A stretch of 64,000 bases of DNA from an uncultured Bacteroides sp. (GCF_910585845.1 NZ_CAJUHF010000001.1:1-64000); one strand, 5' to 3'; counted from the first letter of the stretch, positions 33,889 through 42,460 are shown. The notes: generated by a model from the letters alone, not told the origin. Program-made: numbers and translations.

Positions 33889-35496
33889 TTAGAGCTTCGG
33901 ACCAGCAGCAACCAGTGCTTTACCAGCTTCGTTGCCAGTGAACTTAGCGAAGTTCTTGATGAAGCGACCAGCCAAGTCTTTAGCTTTCTCTTCCCACTTG
34001 CAAGCACATTCGTAAGTGTCGCGCGGGTCGAGGATCTTCGGATCAACACCCGGCAACTCTGTCGGAACTACGAAGTCGAAGAAAGGAATAACCTTCGTCG
34101 GAGCCTTGTCGATAGAACCGTCGAGGATGGCGTCGATGATACCACGAGTGTCGCGGATAGAGATACGCTTGCCAGTACCGTTCCAGCCAGTGTTAACCAA
34201 GTATGCCTTAGCACCTACTTTTTCCATCTTCTTAACCAGCTCTTCTGCATATTTCGTAGGATGCAAGCTCAAGAAAGCAGCACCGAAGCAAGCAGAGAAT
34301 GTCGGAGTCGGTTCAGTGATACCACGTTCTGTACCAGCCAACTTAGCAGTGAAACCTGACAGGAAGTAGTATTGAGCCTGATCCGGGTTCAGGATAGATA
34401 CCGGAGGCAATACACCGAAGGCGTCAGCAGACAGGAAGATTACCTGATGTGCGTGAGGACCTTTTGACAACGGCTTAACGATGTTGTTGATATGATAGAT
34501 AGGATAAGAAACACGAGTGTTTTCTGTTACGCTCTTGTCTGCGAAGTCGATCTTGCCTTCTGCGTCAACAGTAACGTTTTCCAGCAGGGCGTCGCGCTTG
34601 ATGGCGTTGTAGATATCGGGTTCGCTTTCTTTGTCCAGGTTGATAACCTTGGCATAGCAACCGCCTTCGTAGTTGAATACGCCTTCGTCGTCCCATCCGT
34701 GTTCGTCGTCACCGATCAGCAGACGTTTCGGGTCGGTAGAGAGCGTAGTCTTACCTGTACCGGACAGACCGAAGAAGATAGCAGAATCTGTACCTTCCAT
34801 GTTTGTATTGGCAGAGCAGTGCATAGAAGCGATGCCGCGGAGCGGGTTCAGGTAGTTCATGATAGAGAAGATACCCTTCTTCATTTCACCGCCATACCAA
34901 GTGTTCAGGATAACCTGTTCTTTGGTCTTCAGGTTGAATACAGTAGCTGTCTCAGAGTTCAAGCCCAGTTCTTTGTAGTTGTCAACCTTAGCTTTAGCAG
35001 CGTTGAATGATACGAAATCGGGTTCTCCGTAGTTAGCCAGTTCTTCAGCAGTGGGGCGGATGAACATGTTGGTTACGAAGTGTGCTTGCCAAGCTACTTC
35101 CATGATGAAACGTACTTTCAGGCGGGTAGCTTCATTGGCACCGCAGAATGTATCGATAACGAACAGACGCTTGCCGCTCAATTCGTTTACTGCTTTAGCT
35201 TTCAAGTCAGCCCAAGCTTCTTCCGAGCAAGGCTTGTTGTCGTTCTTATACTCGTCAGAAGTCCACCATACAGTGTCTTTGCTGGCTTCATTCAATACGA
35301 AGAATTTATCTTTGGGAGAACGTCCTGTGTAGATACCAGTCATTACGTTTACTGTACCCAGTTCGGTTACTTGACCTTTTTCATAACCTTCCAGATCAGC
35401 TTTGGTTTCTTCAGCGAACAATACATCATAAGACGGGTTGTGAAGAATTTCCTTCACGTCTTTGATACCGTACTTGCTTAAATCTAAATTTGCCAT
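33889..35496 (-). CDS. pckA: ATP-dependent phosphoenolpyruvate carboxykinase
   Basis: The product has 535 residues. It has the kinase-1a P-loop GLSGTGKTTLS, the GDDEHGWDDEGVFNYEGGCYAK metal and substrate site, TRVSYPIYHINNI and RISIRDTRGIIDAIL. It interconverts oxaloacetate and phosphoenolpyruvate with ATP/ADP. In Bacteroides it mainly runs toward CO2 fixation into oxaloacetate during fermentation to succinate and propionate (established for the genus). The gene is monocistronic; a -7-like TACTTTTG lies at 35640-35633. Confidence 0.98.
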   Translation of the reverse strand: MANLDLSKYGIKDVKEILHNPSYDVLFAEETKADLEGYEKGQVTELGTVNVMTGIYTGRSPKDKFFVLNEASKDTVWWTSDEYKNDNKPCSEEAWADLKAKAVNELSGKRLFVIDTFCGANEATRLKVRFIMEVAWQAHFVTNMFIRPTAEELANYGEPDFVSFNAAKAKVDNYKELGLNSETATVFNLKTKEQVILNTWYGGEMKKGIFSIMNYLNPLRGIASMHCSANTNMEGTDSAIFFGLSGTGKTTLSTDPKRLLIGDDEHGWDDEGVFNYEGGCYAKVINLDKESEPDIYNAIKRDALLENVTVDAEGKIDFADKSVTENTRVSYPIYHINNIVKPLSKGPHAHQVIFLSADAFGVLPPVSILNPDQAQYYFLSGFTAKLAGTERGITEPTPTFSACFGAAFLSLHPTKYAEELVKKMEKVGAKAYLVNTGWNGTGKRISIRDTRGIIDAILDGSIDKAPTKVIPFFDFVVPTELPGVDPKILDPRDTYECACKWEEKAKDLAGRFIKNFAKFTGNEAGKALVAAGPKL

Positions 35497-35887
35497 TTCT
35501 TTTAATGAATTAAAATTTTGGTATTTGGTTTACTAATCTCTTTCCTTTAAAAATGTCTTTAATACCTTTGAGGCAAGGGGCCGGATTGCAGTAAATCAGC
35601 TCATTTTCGGTAAGTCCCTTGTCTTTCGCCTACAAAAGTAATACTTTCTTTTTAAAGAGATGTGCTATTAGAGAAATTTTTCCCTAATGGGAATTCTTTT
35701 ATAACTCAATAACAATATCTGCAAACTGAATGTTGCAAATTGCACGGGAATTTGTTTACTTTGCGTATAATTATGATTTTATGATTAATGTCGGTAGGGC
35801 GGACTGGAGTTTCCATTTCTGATGTGTCCCGGTTAAGGAGAAAGTGAACCAATCATCCCGCAGAGGGATAAATAATAACCAGATAAA
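35497..35887. other. Divergent regulatory region pckA/upp
   Basis: A minus-strand -7 box TACTTTTG at 35640-35633 would give pckA a leader of about 130 nt. For upp a near-consensus TTACTTTG lies at 35756-35763, giving a GC-containing leader of about 115 nt. I see no recognised riboswitch or terminator. Confidence 0.45.
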
Positions 35888-36547
35888 ATGAAGATAGTGA
35901 ATTTTGCCGAGACTGACTCTGTCCTCAATCAGTATGTGGCTGAAATAAGGGATGTGCAGGTGCAGGGCGATCGCCTCCGGTTCCGCAGGAACATAGAGCG
36001 TATCGGAGAGATTATGGCGTATGAGATGAGTAAAGAGCTGGCGTACTCCGTCAAGCAGGTACAGACTCCGTTGGGTGTGGCGCAAGCCCGTACGCCCGAT
36101 GATGACGTGGTAGTGGCTACCGTGTTCCGTGCCGGATTGCCGCTGCATCAGGGATTTCTTAATGTGTTCGACCGTGCCGGGAATGCGTTTGTTTCGGCAT
36201 ACCGTTATTATAAGGATAAGGAATGTCGCACATTGGATGTGCACATTGAATATATCGCCGCTCCCGACCTGTCGCAGAAGACGCTGATGATCGTAGACCC
36301 TATGCTTGCCACGGGTGAGAGTATGGAGCTGGCCTACAAGGCTTTCTTGACGAAAGGTCGTCCGGCACGGCTGATGATTGCTTGCGTCATTGCTAGCCGT
36401 CAGGGCGTGGAGCATTTGCAACGCCTGTTTCCGGATGACGATGTCACGTTGTGGTGCGCCGCCATCGACCCTGTGCTGAACGAGCGTTCGTACATTGTGC
36501 CCGGTCTGGGCGATGCCGGCGACTTGGCATACGGGGGCAAGTTGTGA
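35888..36547 (+). CDS. upp: Uracil phosphoribosyltransferase
   Basis: The product has 219 residues. The PRPP-binding loop is MIVDPMLATGESM. TVFRAGLPLHQGF and the C-terminal VPGLGDAGDLAYG uracil-binding loop are the UPRT signatures. It makes UMP from uracil and PRPP in pyrimidine salvage. The gene stands alone on the plus strand between minus-strand genes. Its 3' end is 10 bp from the convergent DUF4252 gene. Confidence 0.97.
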   Translation: MKIVNFAETDSVLNQYVAEIRDVQVQGDRLRFRRNIERIGEIMAYEMSKELAYSVKQVQTPLGVAQARTPDDDVVVATVFRAGLPLHQGFLNVFDRAGNAFVSAYRYYKDKECRTLDVHIEYIAAPDLSQKTLMIVDPMLATGESMELAYKAFLTKGRPARLMIACVIASRQGVEHLQRLFPDDDVTLWCAAIDPVLNERSYIVPGLGDAGDLAYGGKL

Positions 36548-36557
36548 GGCTTGCCCG

Positions 36558-37010
36558 TCAGTCGTTGATTACTCCCTGAATCTCTTCCAGGGTGAGTTGT
36601 CCGTTGAGCAGGATGATGGTGAATTCGTCCTGCTCATCGATCAGTAACACGTATTCGTTCTCCTTGCTTCCTTCTTTGACGTAGATGGTGACGCGTTCGC
36701 CCTCTTCTCTGACGCGTATCAGTTCTTCGTAGCCGTTTTCGGGTTTGATGTGGGCGGTTTCCTTGCGTAATTCGTCTGCTACGGATTTATTTTCGCATGT
36801 GAGGATTTGCATGCTGTTTATTTTGCCGGCTACGTTGGCAAGGTTGATGTTTCCGCTATCGATATTTTTCATCATGCCAAACATCCTTTTGGAGATGTAG
36901 ACGGAGGTGACGCCTTTGCGGTCAGCAAACTTCTCGAAGAAGCTCTCTTGTGCGTGTAATCCTGCGCATGCCAGCAGGACGAATATCCATGTGATAAATA
37001 CTTTTTTCAT
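36558..37010 (-). CDS. DUF4252 protein (second copy in sigma operon)
   Basis: The product has 150 residues. A signal peptide (VFITWIFVLLACAGLHAQ) precedes the DUF4252 domain (FFEKFADRKGVTSVYISKRMFGMM...). DUF4252 proteins are exported Bacteroidetes proteins of unknown function that accompany ECF sigma factor genes. This is the last gene of a four-gene minus-strand operon, 2 bp after the anti-sigma-like gene, and is paralogous to the product of 38090-38581. Confidence 0.85.
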   Translation of the reverse strand: MKKVFITWIFVLLACAGLHAQESFFEKFADRKGVTSVYISKRMFGMMKNIDSGNINLANVAGKINSMQILTCENKSVADELRKETAHIKPENGYEELIRVREEGERVTIYVKEGSKENEYVLLIDEQDEFTIILLNGQLTLEEIQGVIND

Positions 37011-37012
37011 AA

Positions 37013-37582
37013 TCAGTTTCTCTTTTTGATGTTATTATTTATGGTTTCGGGGGTGTCGGTAAGGGCGTTGCAGCATTTCTCCAACTGTTCCCTTATCCGT
37101 TGCGTGCGGCTTTCGGCCTTTGCCACGTGGCTTTGTCCCTTGTTCAGGGTGGCAGCGAATAGTTGCAGGGCACGTTCGGCTTCTGCATACGCCAGTTGCG
37201 GGTTATCGAAGGTGTCGCGCGGTTGGTCGTTGGCTTGCTGTACGTAGAGTCCGGCACCGGCGGCTATGAGCAGTGCGGCAGCTATACCTGCATACCATCT
37301 CACGATGCGGGCTTTCGGCTTGTGCAGTGTCAGGCGCGGTTGTTGCGTGTCGTCCGTTTCCCATTGGCGGATACTGTCCGAGAGGCGCTCTTCCAGTCCT
37401 GCGGGCAGAGTGGCTTCCTGTTGTGACAAGGAGGAAAGAAAGAGAAAGGTTTCGCGGTCGGCTTTCAGCTCTTCCGGTATGTCGTCTTGCTGGAAGAGGC
37501 TTTTCAGTGCCCGTTCTTCCGGCAGGGTGGTTTCGCCTCGATAGTAGCGTTCCAGTAATTCTTTTGCTTTTTCTGTCTTCAT
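37013..37582 (-). CDS. Putative anti-sigma factor, single-pass membrane protein
   Basis: The product has 189 residues. A cytosolic N-terminal part (about 1-90, with LLERYYRGETTLPEERALKSLF) precedes one membrane helix (WYAGIAAALLIAAGAGLYV, about 95-113). A charged periplasmic tail follows. It lies 4 bp after the ECF sigma gene, the usual place of the cognate anti-sigma factor. There is no zinc-binding HxxxCxxC motif, so it is not a ZAS-type anti-sigma factor. The assignment rests on context and topology. Confidence 0.7.
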   Translation of the reverse strand: MKTEKAKELLERYYRGETTLPEERALKSLFQQDDIPEELKADRETFLFLSSLSQQEATLPAGLEERLSDSIRQWETDDTQQPRLTLHKPKARIVRWYAGIAAALLIAAGAGLYVQQANDQPRDTFDNPQLAYAEAERALQLFAATLNKGQSHVAKAESRTQRIREQLEKCCNALTDTPETINNNIKKRN

Positions 37583-37586
37583 TATC

Positions 37587-38093
37587 TTATTCCTTTCCGA
37601 TTATACGGTTGAATTGTTCTTTGATTCTTTTGCGTGCTCTGGAGAGGGTTACGCGTATATTGATGGCGTTCATCCCCGTGGCTTGTTCTATCTCTTCGAA
37701 CGAACATTCGTTGACGTCACGTAACCACAACACTTTGCGTTGTTGTAGGGGCAGGCTGGCGATGAGTGCTTTGAGTTGCGCCTGTTCGTCACGTCTCTCC
37801 AGTTGTAGCTCCGGATTGTCGGTTCCGCCGAGGTCGATGTGTTCGGGCAGCGGTTCTTCCGACTGGTAACGTTTGGTTTGCATCAGGTTGAAGCAGAGGT
37901 TACGCACGATTGCCACGCAGTAGGCGGCGGCATTGGAGCGGATATCCAGTTCGTTGCGCTTGTTCCATAGCTTCAGATATGCTTCCTGCACGATGTCTTC
38001 GGCATCCTGGGCATTTTCCAACAAGGCGTATGCAGCTCGATATAGGCGTGCATGCATGGGCAGAAATGCCTGTCTGAATTCGTCGGCATTCAT
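37587..38093 (-). CDS. ECF-type RNA polymerase sigma factor
   Basis: The product has 168 residues. Region 2 (LYRAAYALLENAQDAEDIVQEAYLKLWNKR) and region 4 (LPLQQRKVLWLRDVNECSFEEIEQATGMNAINIRVTLSRARKRIKE) are clear. It overlaps the upstream DUF4252 gene by 4 bp (ATGA). ECF factors direct polymerase to stress or envelope regulons; the target is unknown. The flanking exported DUF4252 proteins suggest an envelope signal. Confidence 0.95.
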   Translation of the reverse strand: MNADEFRQAFLPMHARLYRAAYALLENAQDAEDIVQEAYLKLWNKRNELDIRSNAAAYCVAIVRNLCFNLMQTKRYQSEEPLPEHIDLGGTDNPELQLERRDEQAQLKALIASLPLQQRKVLWLRDVNECSFEEIEQATGMNAINIRVTLSRARKRIKEQFNRIIGKE

Positions 38094-38581
38094 TCTTTCC
38101 GTTGGTTTTCCGCTTGTTTCACCAGTGCATCAATGTCGCTCTCCTTAAAATTGCCTTTGAACTGTATGAGTGCGCAGTCCTCGGAACCACTGCATACGAT
38201 GAGCATCTCTTTGATGATCTCTTTCTCTTCTCTGACCAGTATCTTCACCTTGTCGTCTCCATCGCTGACGCGTATCAGGGTTTCGTATTGGTCTTCGTTG
38301 AGAGCGTTGATGCGTTTCATGAAATTCTGTTTCACGCTGTTACTGCATCTTTCCAAATCGAGTACCTTCATCGAATGGATGCTGTTTATCAGGCGTCTTG
38401 TTTCGGTGTCCTCTTCATCTTTGTCCACAAACATCAGTCCCAGTCTCATCAGGAAACGTGGGATGGAAACATATTCAGCGTTTCTTGCCTCTTTAAATTC
38501 GTTGAACACTTGTTTGGCGTCGATAGCCCAGGTCGTTTGTACTGCAACGAGCAACAGGCATATTGCTATAATCTTTTTCAT
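38090..38581 (-). CDS. DUF4252 protein (first gene of sigma operon)
   Basis: The product has 163 residues from MKKIIAICLLLVAVQTTWA, a clear signal peptide. The DUF4252 domain follows (KQVFNEFKEARNAEYVSIPRFLMRLGLMF, VRVSDGDDKVKILVREE). An upstream extension to 38632 would spoil the signal peptide and is rejected. Being first in the operon ahead of the sigma factor is unusual for an accessory gene. Confidence 0.85.
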   Translation of the reverse strand: MKKIIAICLLLVAVQTTWAIDAKQVFNEFKEARNAEYVSIPRFLMRLGLMFVDKDEEDTETRRLINSIHSMKVLDLERCSNSVKQNFMKRINALNEDQYETLIRVSDGDDKVKILVREEKEIIKEMLIVCSGSEDCALIQFKGNFKESDIDALVKQAENQRKE

Positions 38582-38746
38582 GTTTTCTGTCAGTTTAACT
38601 TGAGTTGTTTTTAATCTGTTTTCGATGCGCATTCTACAAGGTAGACAAGGTGAGGCGGATTATTGTTACATGGTGTGCACAAAAAAGAGAGAAAAGTTTC
38701 GGCTGTGGCAGTTGTTTGTTCCAGATGTAGCGGTTGTTTACAAGAA
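38582..38746. other. Upstream region of the sigma operon
   Basis: It should hold the operon promoter. I see no full TAnnTTTG on the minus strand, which would be expected if the operon is read by its own ECF factor. Nothing else is supported. Confidence 0.35.
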
Positions 38747-38877
38747 GGAGGTGCATCAAAACACGCCACAGATTACTCAGATTGACACGGATCTCTTTTG
38801 AAAAGCTTGATTATCAAGTAGGATAATCCGTGCTAATCCGGGTAATCTGTGGTGAAAATTAGTTTTGATACACCTCC
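38747..38877. repeat. 131-bp imperfect palindrome
   Basis: Three nested stems are visible: GGAGGTGCATCAAAAC with GTTTTGATACACCTCC (one mismatch), CCACAGATTAC with GTAATCTGTGG, and CACGGAT with ATCCGTG. It lies between the sigma operon and the end of korB and could terminate leftward transcription. The shape also resembles a dispersed Bacteroides repeat. Confidence 0.75.
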
Positions 38878-38899
38878 CTAAGCAGGGGAAGTTGTTGGT

Positions 38900-39904
38900 T
38901 TATTTCACTTCCCAGATGTCGTTCGTCATCAGTAACTCCTTGAAGTTGTGGTACTTCTTCTTTGCCGATACTTCTTCTATCTGTTCTTCGACGGCATCGT
39001 TGTAGGTCGGGGCATCCACGTCGCGAATCACACCCAGGGCAACCGGGAAGTCAGGACCTTCCATCAAGGCAAGCTTCAGTTGCAGGGTGTTGTCCATGCA
39101 GTGTGCATCATGTACGAGGATATCTTTTTCGCTGATACCGTTCTCTCCCAGTTTCACCACTTTCAGTCCGAAACCTTCCTGCATCAGTCCGAATTCTTTG
39201 TTCTCGCCGAAGAGCATCGGTTTGCCGTGTTCCAAATAGATGGCGTTCTTGGCACGTCCGTCCTTGGTATAAACAGCTTCATGCGTACCGTCATTGAAGA
39301 TGACGCAGTGTTGCAGGATCTCGCATACAGCGGCACCTTTATGCTTGGCGGCTGCTTTCAGGATTTCCACTGTTCCGGGACCGTCCGTAGCCACGCAACG
39401 GGCAAAGAAACGACCGCGGGCGCCAAAGCAGAGTTCGGCAGGACGGAAGGGATCTTCCACTGTACCGTAAGGGGAAGATTTGCTTACGAATCCACGGGGG
39501 GAGGTTGGGGAATATTGTCCTTTGGTCAGACCGTAGATACGGTTGTTCAGCAACAGGATATTAATGTCTATGTTACGTCGGATGGCATGGATGAAGTGGT
39601 TACCACCGATGGCAAGTCCGTCACCGTCACCGGATACCTGCCATACGCTCAGTGCCGGATTGGCAACCTTACATCCGGTAGAGATGGCGGCAGCACGTCC
39701 GTGGATGGTCTGCATCGCGTAGGTATTCATGTAGTAGGGCAAGCGGCTGGAGCAGCCGATACCTGAGATGACGGCAGTTTCCCAAGGCTTAACACTGATT
39801 TCTGCCAATGCTTTGTGCAGTGAGTTCAGGAAGAAGTGGTCACCGCAACCCGGACACCAACGTGGCTGTCCTTTTTTGAAGTCTTTTGCTGTATATTCGT
39901 TCAT
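38900..39904 (-). CDS. korB: 2-oxoacid:ferredoxin oxidoreductase, beta subunit
   Basis: The product has 334 residues. It has the thiamine-diphosphate site GDGDGLAIGGNHFIHAIRRN...NN and an N-terminal CPGCGDHFFL that ligates the Fe-S cluster. The family (2-oxoglutarate:ferredoxin oxidoreductase type) oxidises a 2-oxoacid to acyl-CoA plus CO2 with reduced ferredoxin, or runs in reverse. It is the second gene of korAB. The exact substrate, 2-oxoglutarate or another 2-oxoacid, is inferred from family. Confidence 0.92.
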   Translation of the reverse strand: MNEYTAKDFKKGQPRWCPGCGDHFFLNSLHKALAEISVKPWETAVISGIGCSSRLPYYMNTYAMQTIHGRAAAISTGCKVANPALSVWQVSGDGDGLAIGGNHFIHAIRRNIDINILLLNNRIYGLTKGQYSPTSPRGFVSKSSPYGTVEDPFRPAELCFGARGRFFARCVATDGPGTVEILKAAAKHKGAAVCEILQHCVIFNDGTHEAVYTKDGRAKNAIYLEHGKPMLFGENKEFGLMQEGFGLKVVKLGENGISEKDILVHDAHCMDNTLQLKLALMEGPDFPVALGVIRDVDAPTYNDAVEEQIEEVSAKKKYHNFKELLMTNDIWEVK

Positions 39905-40001
39905 AATATTCTTTTTTTAAAGTGGAAGATTGAAGTTGGAAGACTGAAAATTACAGAGTGGAAGTCTTTATTCATCCCTCTTTATTTTCAATTTTCACCT
40001 T
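39905..40001. repeat. korA-korB spacer with GAAGATTGAAG/TTTTCAATTTTC runs
   Basis: This 97-bp spacer holds purine-rich words (GTGGAAGATTGAAGTTGGAAG) then pyrimidine-rich complements (TTTTCAATTTTCACCTTTT). It is akin to the hairpin at 13331-13438 and may attenuate between the two subunit genes. Confidence 0.4.
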
Positions 40002-41849
40002 TTAGTTTTCCATTATTTTACTGAAGGCTTCCACCAGTTCGCTCACCACGAACGGCTGTCCTTTTACTTCATTGAATTGGTAGGGTGCGAAATTGTCCAC
40101 TTTCATGCGGAGATATCCGGCAAACTGTCCTAAGTTCTGTTCGGCAACTACCACTTTCTTATATCTCTTCAGTACTTCGGCTGTATTCTTCGGCAGCGGG
40201 TTGATGTAGGAGAAGTGTGCCAAAGCAGTTTTCTTTCCAGCTTTGTTCAGCTCATCCATTGCAGAATACAAGTGTCCGTATGTTCCTCCGAAACCGACAA
40301 TCAGCAGGTCTGCATCGTCTGCACAACCTTGCACTTCTACATCGGGAACAGTGATTCGTTCTACCTTCTCTGCACGCAGACGGCACATCAAGTCATGGTT
40401 TTCGGGATCGGTGGAGATGGAGCCTGTGTTGCTGTCCTTTTCCAGACCGCCGAGGATGTGAGTATATCCTTCCTGTCCCGGGATGGCCCAGTAACGTGCC
40501 TGGTTTTCCGGATTACGCTTATAGGGGGTATAATTGTCTTTCATTTCCGGAGTTACGTACTGCGGTTTGATGTCGGGATAGCTATCCAGATCGGGCAGAC
40601 GCCATGCACCGGAGCCGTTGGCCACGAAAGCATCTGTGAGCAGCACTACCGGGGTCATGTGTTCCAATGCCATCTTACATGCTGCGTAGGCTGCATCGAA
40701 GCAGTTGGTGGGCGATGTAGCTGCAATCACCGGCATGGGGCTTTCGCCATTACGTCCGAAGAGAACTTGCAACAGGTCGGTTTGTTCCGACTTGGTGGGC
40801 AGACCGGTAGACGGACCACCACGCTGTACGTCGAGCACTACTAACGGCAGCTCGGTGATGACTGCCAGGTTCATAGCTTCTGATTTCAGGCAGATACCCG
40901 GACCGGAAGTCGTGGTAATGGCCAGTGCGCCGCCAAAAGAAGCGCCTACAGCAGTGGCACAGCCGGAAATTTCGTCTTCGCACTGTACGGTGACTACACC
41001 CAGTGATTTATGTTTGGCAAGTTCGTGCAATACGTCGGTAGCGGGAGTGATAGGGTAAGAACCCAAGAACAGTTTCAGTCCGGCTTTCTCGGCAGCGGCA
41101 ATGAAACCGTAGGCTGTAGCCTTGTTACCCATGATGTCCATGTAGAGACCGGGAGTCTTGGTCTTGCTCTCTATCTTATAGGTATGTGCCACGGAGGCGT
41201 GTGTATTATGTCCGTAGTCGTATCCGGCATGTATCACTTTGATGTTGGCTTCCGCTATGCCCGGTTTGCGGGCGAATTTCTCTTTCAGGAAGTCTTCGGC
41301 GATTTTCAGGTCGCGATTGAACAGCCAGCACACCAAACCGAGAGCGAACATGTTGCGGCATTTCAGCATCGATTTGTTATCCATGCCCGTATCGGCAAGG
41401 CAGTCTTTCACCATCTGCGAGATGGGAGCTGCGATGACGTCCTGCTTGATGCCCATTTCCTCGATGGGATTGTCGGTTTTGAAAGCAGCTTTCTGGAGGT
41501 CGGAAGCCTGGAAGCAGTCCGTGTCGATGATGATGCACGCGGTAGATTTAGCAAACTTATATTGTGTTTTCAACGCGGCGGCATTCATTGCCACCAGTAC
41601 GTCGCACTGGTCGCCCGGGGTGAATACCTTGCCGGCGCCGATGTGTACCTGAAAGCCCGATACGCCGGTCAGAGAACCTTGCGGGGCACGGATGTCTGCC
41701 GGATAGTCGGGGAAGGTACTGATGTCGTTTCCCACCGTAGCCGATACTGTTGAGAAGATGTTGCCGGCGAGCTGCATACCGTCGCCGGAGTCACCGGAGA
41801 AGCGGACTACCACTTGATCCAGTTCTTTTACCATCATGTCGTTTGCCAT
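40002..41849 (-). CDS. korA: 2-oxoacid:acceptor oxidoreductase, fused gamma-alpha subunit
   Basis: The product has 615 residues. The first 190 are the gamma domain (VVVRFSGDSGDGMQLAGNIFS, PADIRAPQGSLTGVSGFQVHI). The alpha (pyruvate-flavodoxin oxidoreductase) part follows: KLFLGSYPITPATDVLHELAKH, TTTSGPGICLKSEAMNLAV, and DVQRGGPSTGLPTKSEQTDLLQVLFGRNGE. The enzyme is a heterotetramer with KorB. An Fe-S ferredoxin-like subunit is not encoded here. A -7 box TAACTTTG lies at 41966-41959. Confidence 0.93.
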   Translation of the reverse strand: MANDMMVKELDQVVVRFSGDSGDGMQLAGNIFSTVSATVGNDISTFPDYPADIRAPQGSLTGVSGFQVHIGAGKVFTPGDQCDVLVAMNAAALKTQYKFAKSTACIIIDTDCFQASDLQKAAFKTDNPIEEMGIKQDVIAAPISQMVKDCLADTGMDNKSMLKCRNMFALGLVCWLFNRDLKIAEDFLKEKFARKPGIAEANIKVIHAGYDYGHNTHASVAHTYKIESKTKTPGLYMDIMGNKATAYGFIAAAEKAGLKLFLGSYPITPATDVLHELAKHKSLGVVTVQCEDEISGCATAVGASFGGALAITTTSGPGICLKSEAMNLAVITELPLVVLDVQRGGPSTGLPTKSEQTDLLQVLFGRNGESPMPVIAATSPTNCFDAAYAACKMALEHMTPVVLLTDAFVANGSGAWRLPDLDSYPDIKPQYVTPEMKDNYTPYKRNPENQARYWAIPGQEGYTHILGGLEKDSNTGSISTDPENHDLMCRLRAEKVERITVPDVEVQGCADDADLLIVGFGGTYGHLYSAMDELNKAGKKTALAHFSYINPLPKNTAEVLKRYKKVVVAEQNLGQFAGYLRMKVDNFAPYQFNEVKGQPFVVSELVEAFSKIMEN

Positions 41850-42097
41850 AATTCTGTATTACTATGATTAATTTATAGGATCTTTTTTAGGTAATGTTCC
41901 TATGAAATTGGAACATACCTTAAACTGTGCATTTTCAGAGATGCACTTGCAAATGTCGCAAAGTTATGTGAATTAGCAAAATCTTTTAGAGGTAATCTGT
42001 ATCTATATGATAGAAGAAAGTGGGAAAAATAGGCGTATTTGCCAACCACTATCTAACAATTGGATTCATAATCTTCTTGATAAAATATTCGTTCCGC
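41850..42097. other. Spacer between korA and the tRNA-Arg promoter
   Basis: It contains the korA -7 box (minus strand, 41966-41959). No other feature is supported. Confidence 0.45.
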
Positions 42098-42128
42098 CTT
42101 GTTAAATCGGAAGAATGCCTTATCTTTG
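42098..42128 (+). promoter_or_regulatory. Promoter of the host tRNA-Arg gene
   Basis: CTTG (42098-42101), a 19-bp spacer and TATCTTTG (42121-42128) are followed at 25 bp by the tRNA 5' half. It would now transcribe into the prophage and through the phage-side tRNA. Confidence 0.75.
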
Positions 42129-42153
42129 CAACCACAAATCAGATTTTGCTGGA

Positions 42154-42193
42154 GGTCCTGTAGTTCAACGGATAGAATAGAAGTTTCCTAAAC
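42154..42193 (+). pseudogene. 5' half of host tRNA-Arg(CCU), interrupted
   Basis: GGTCCTG acceptor strand, D arm (GTTCAACGGATAGAAT) and anticodon arm GAAGTTTCCTAAAC are present. After the loop the expected GAAGTTTCCTAAACTTC-type stem and T arm are missing: CGTATGTTC follows. The break lies in the anticodon loop, the usual crossover site of these integrases. This is probably the left junction (attL) of the prophage. Confidence 0.75.
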
Positions 42194-42281
42194 GTATGTT
42201 CTTCCAAACAATGGCAAAGGTAGTAAAATTTAGATTTATAGTAAATAAGAAAAGGAAGTTATAACGATAATTATTACATAA

Positions 42282-42353
42282 GGCTCTGTAGTTCAACGGA
42301 TAGAACAAGAATTTCCTAAATTTTAGATAGGGGTTCGATTCCCCTCGGAGCTA
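42282..42353 (+). tRNA. tRNA-Arg (anticodon CCU), complete, inside the junction
   Basis: It has 72 nt. Acceptor GGCTCTG/CGGAGCT (two G-T pairs), D arm GTTC...GAAC, anticodon arm AGAAT-TTCCTAA-ATTTT and T arm AGGGG-TTCGATT-CCCCT are present. The discriminator is A, with no encoded CCA. It differs from the interrupted 5' half at 42154 in acceptor and anticodon stems, so it is not that gene rebuilt. It is followed by its own terminator and then the integrase gene, so it appears to be carried by the element. Confidence 0.88.
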
Positions 42354-42358
42354 CTTTT

Positions 42359-42392
42359 CAAGTCCATTCCATTACGGGGTGGACTTCTTTTT
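42359..42392 (+). terminator. Terminator of tRNA-Arg
   Basis: AAGTCCATTCC pairs with GGGGTGGACTT around ATTAC, then CTTTTTTT. It lies 5 bp after the tRNA. Confidence 0.85.
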
Positions 42393-42418
42393 TTACAGCA
42401 TTTACAGCAAAAAATAGG

Positions 42419-42426
42419 TATATTTG
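42419..42426 (+). promoter_or_regulatory. -7 box of the prophage integrase
   Basis: TATATTTG matches the -7 consensus 35 bp before the integrase ATG. AGTTCTAC occurs twice just after it (about 42436-42454), a possible operator. The -33 box is poor. Confidence 0.55.
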
Positions 42427-42460
42427 CGGATAAAAGTTCTACTATAGTTCTACAAAGATT

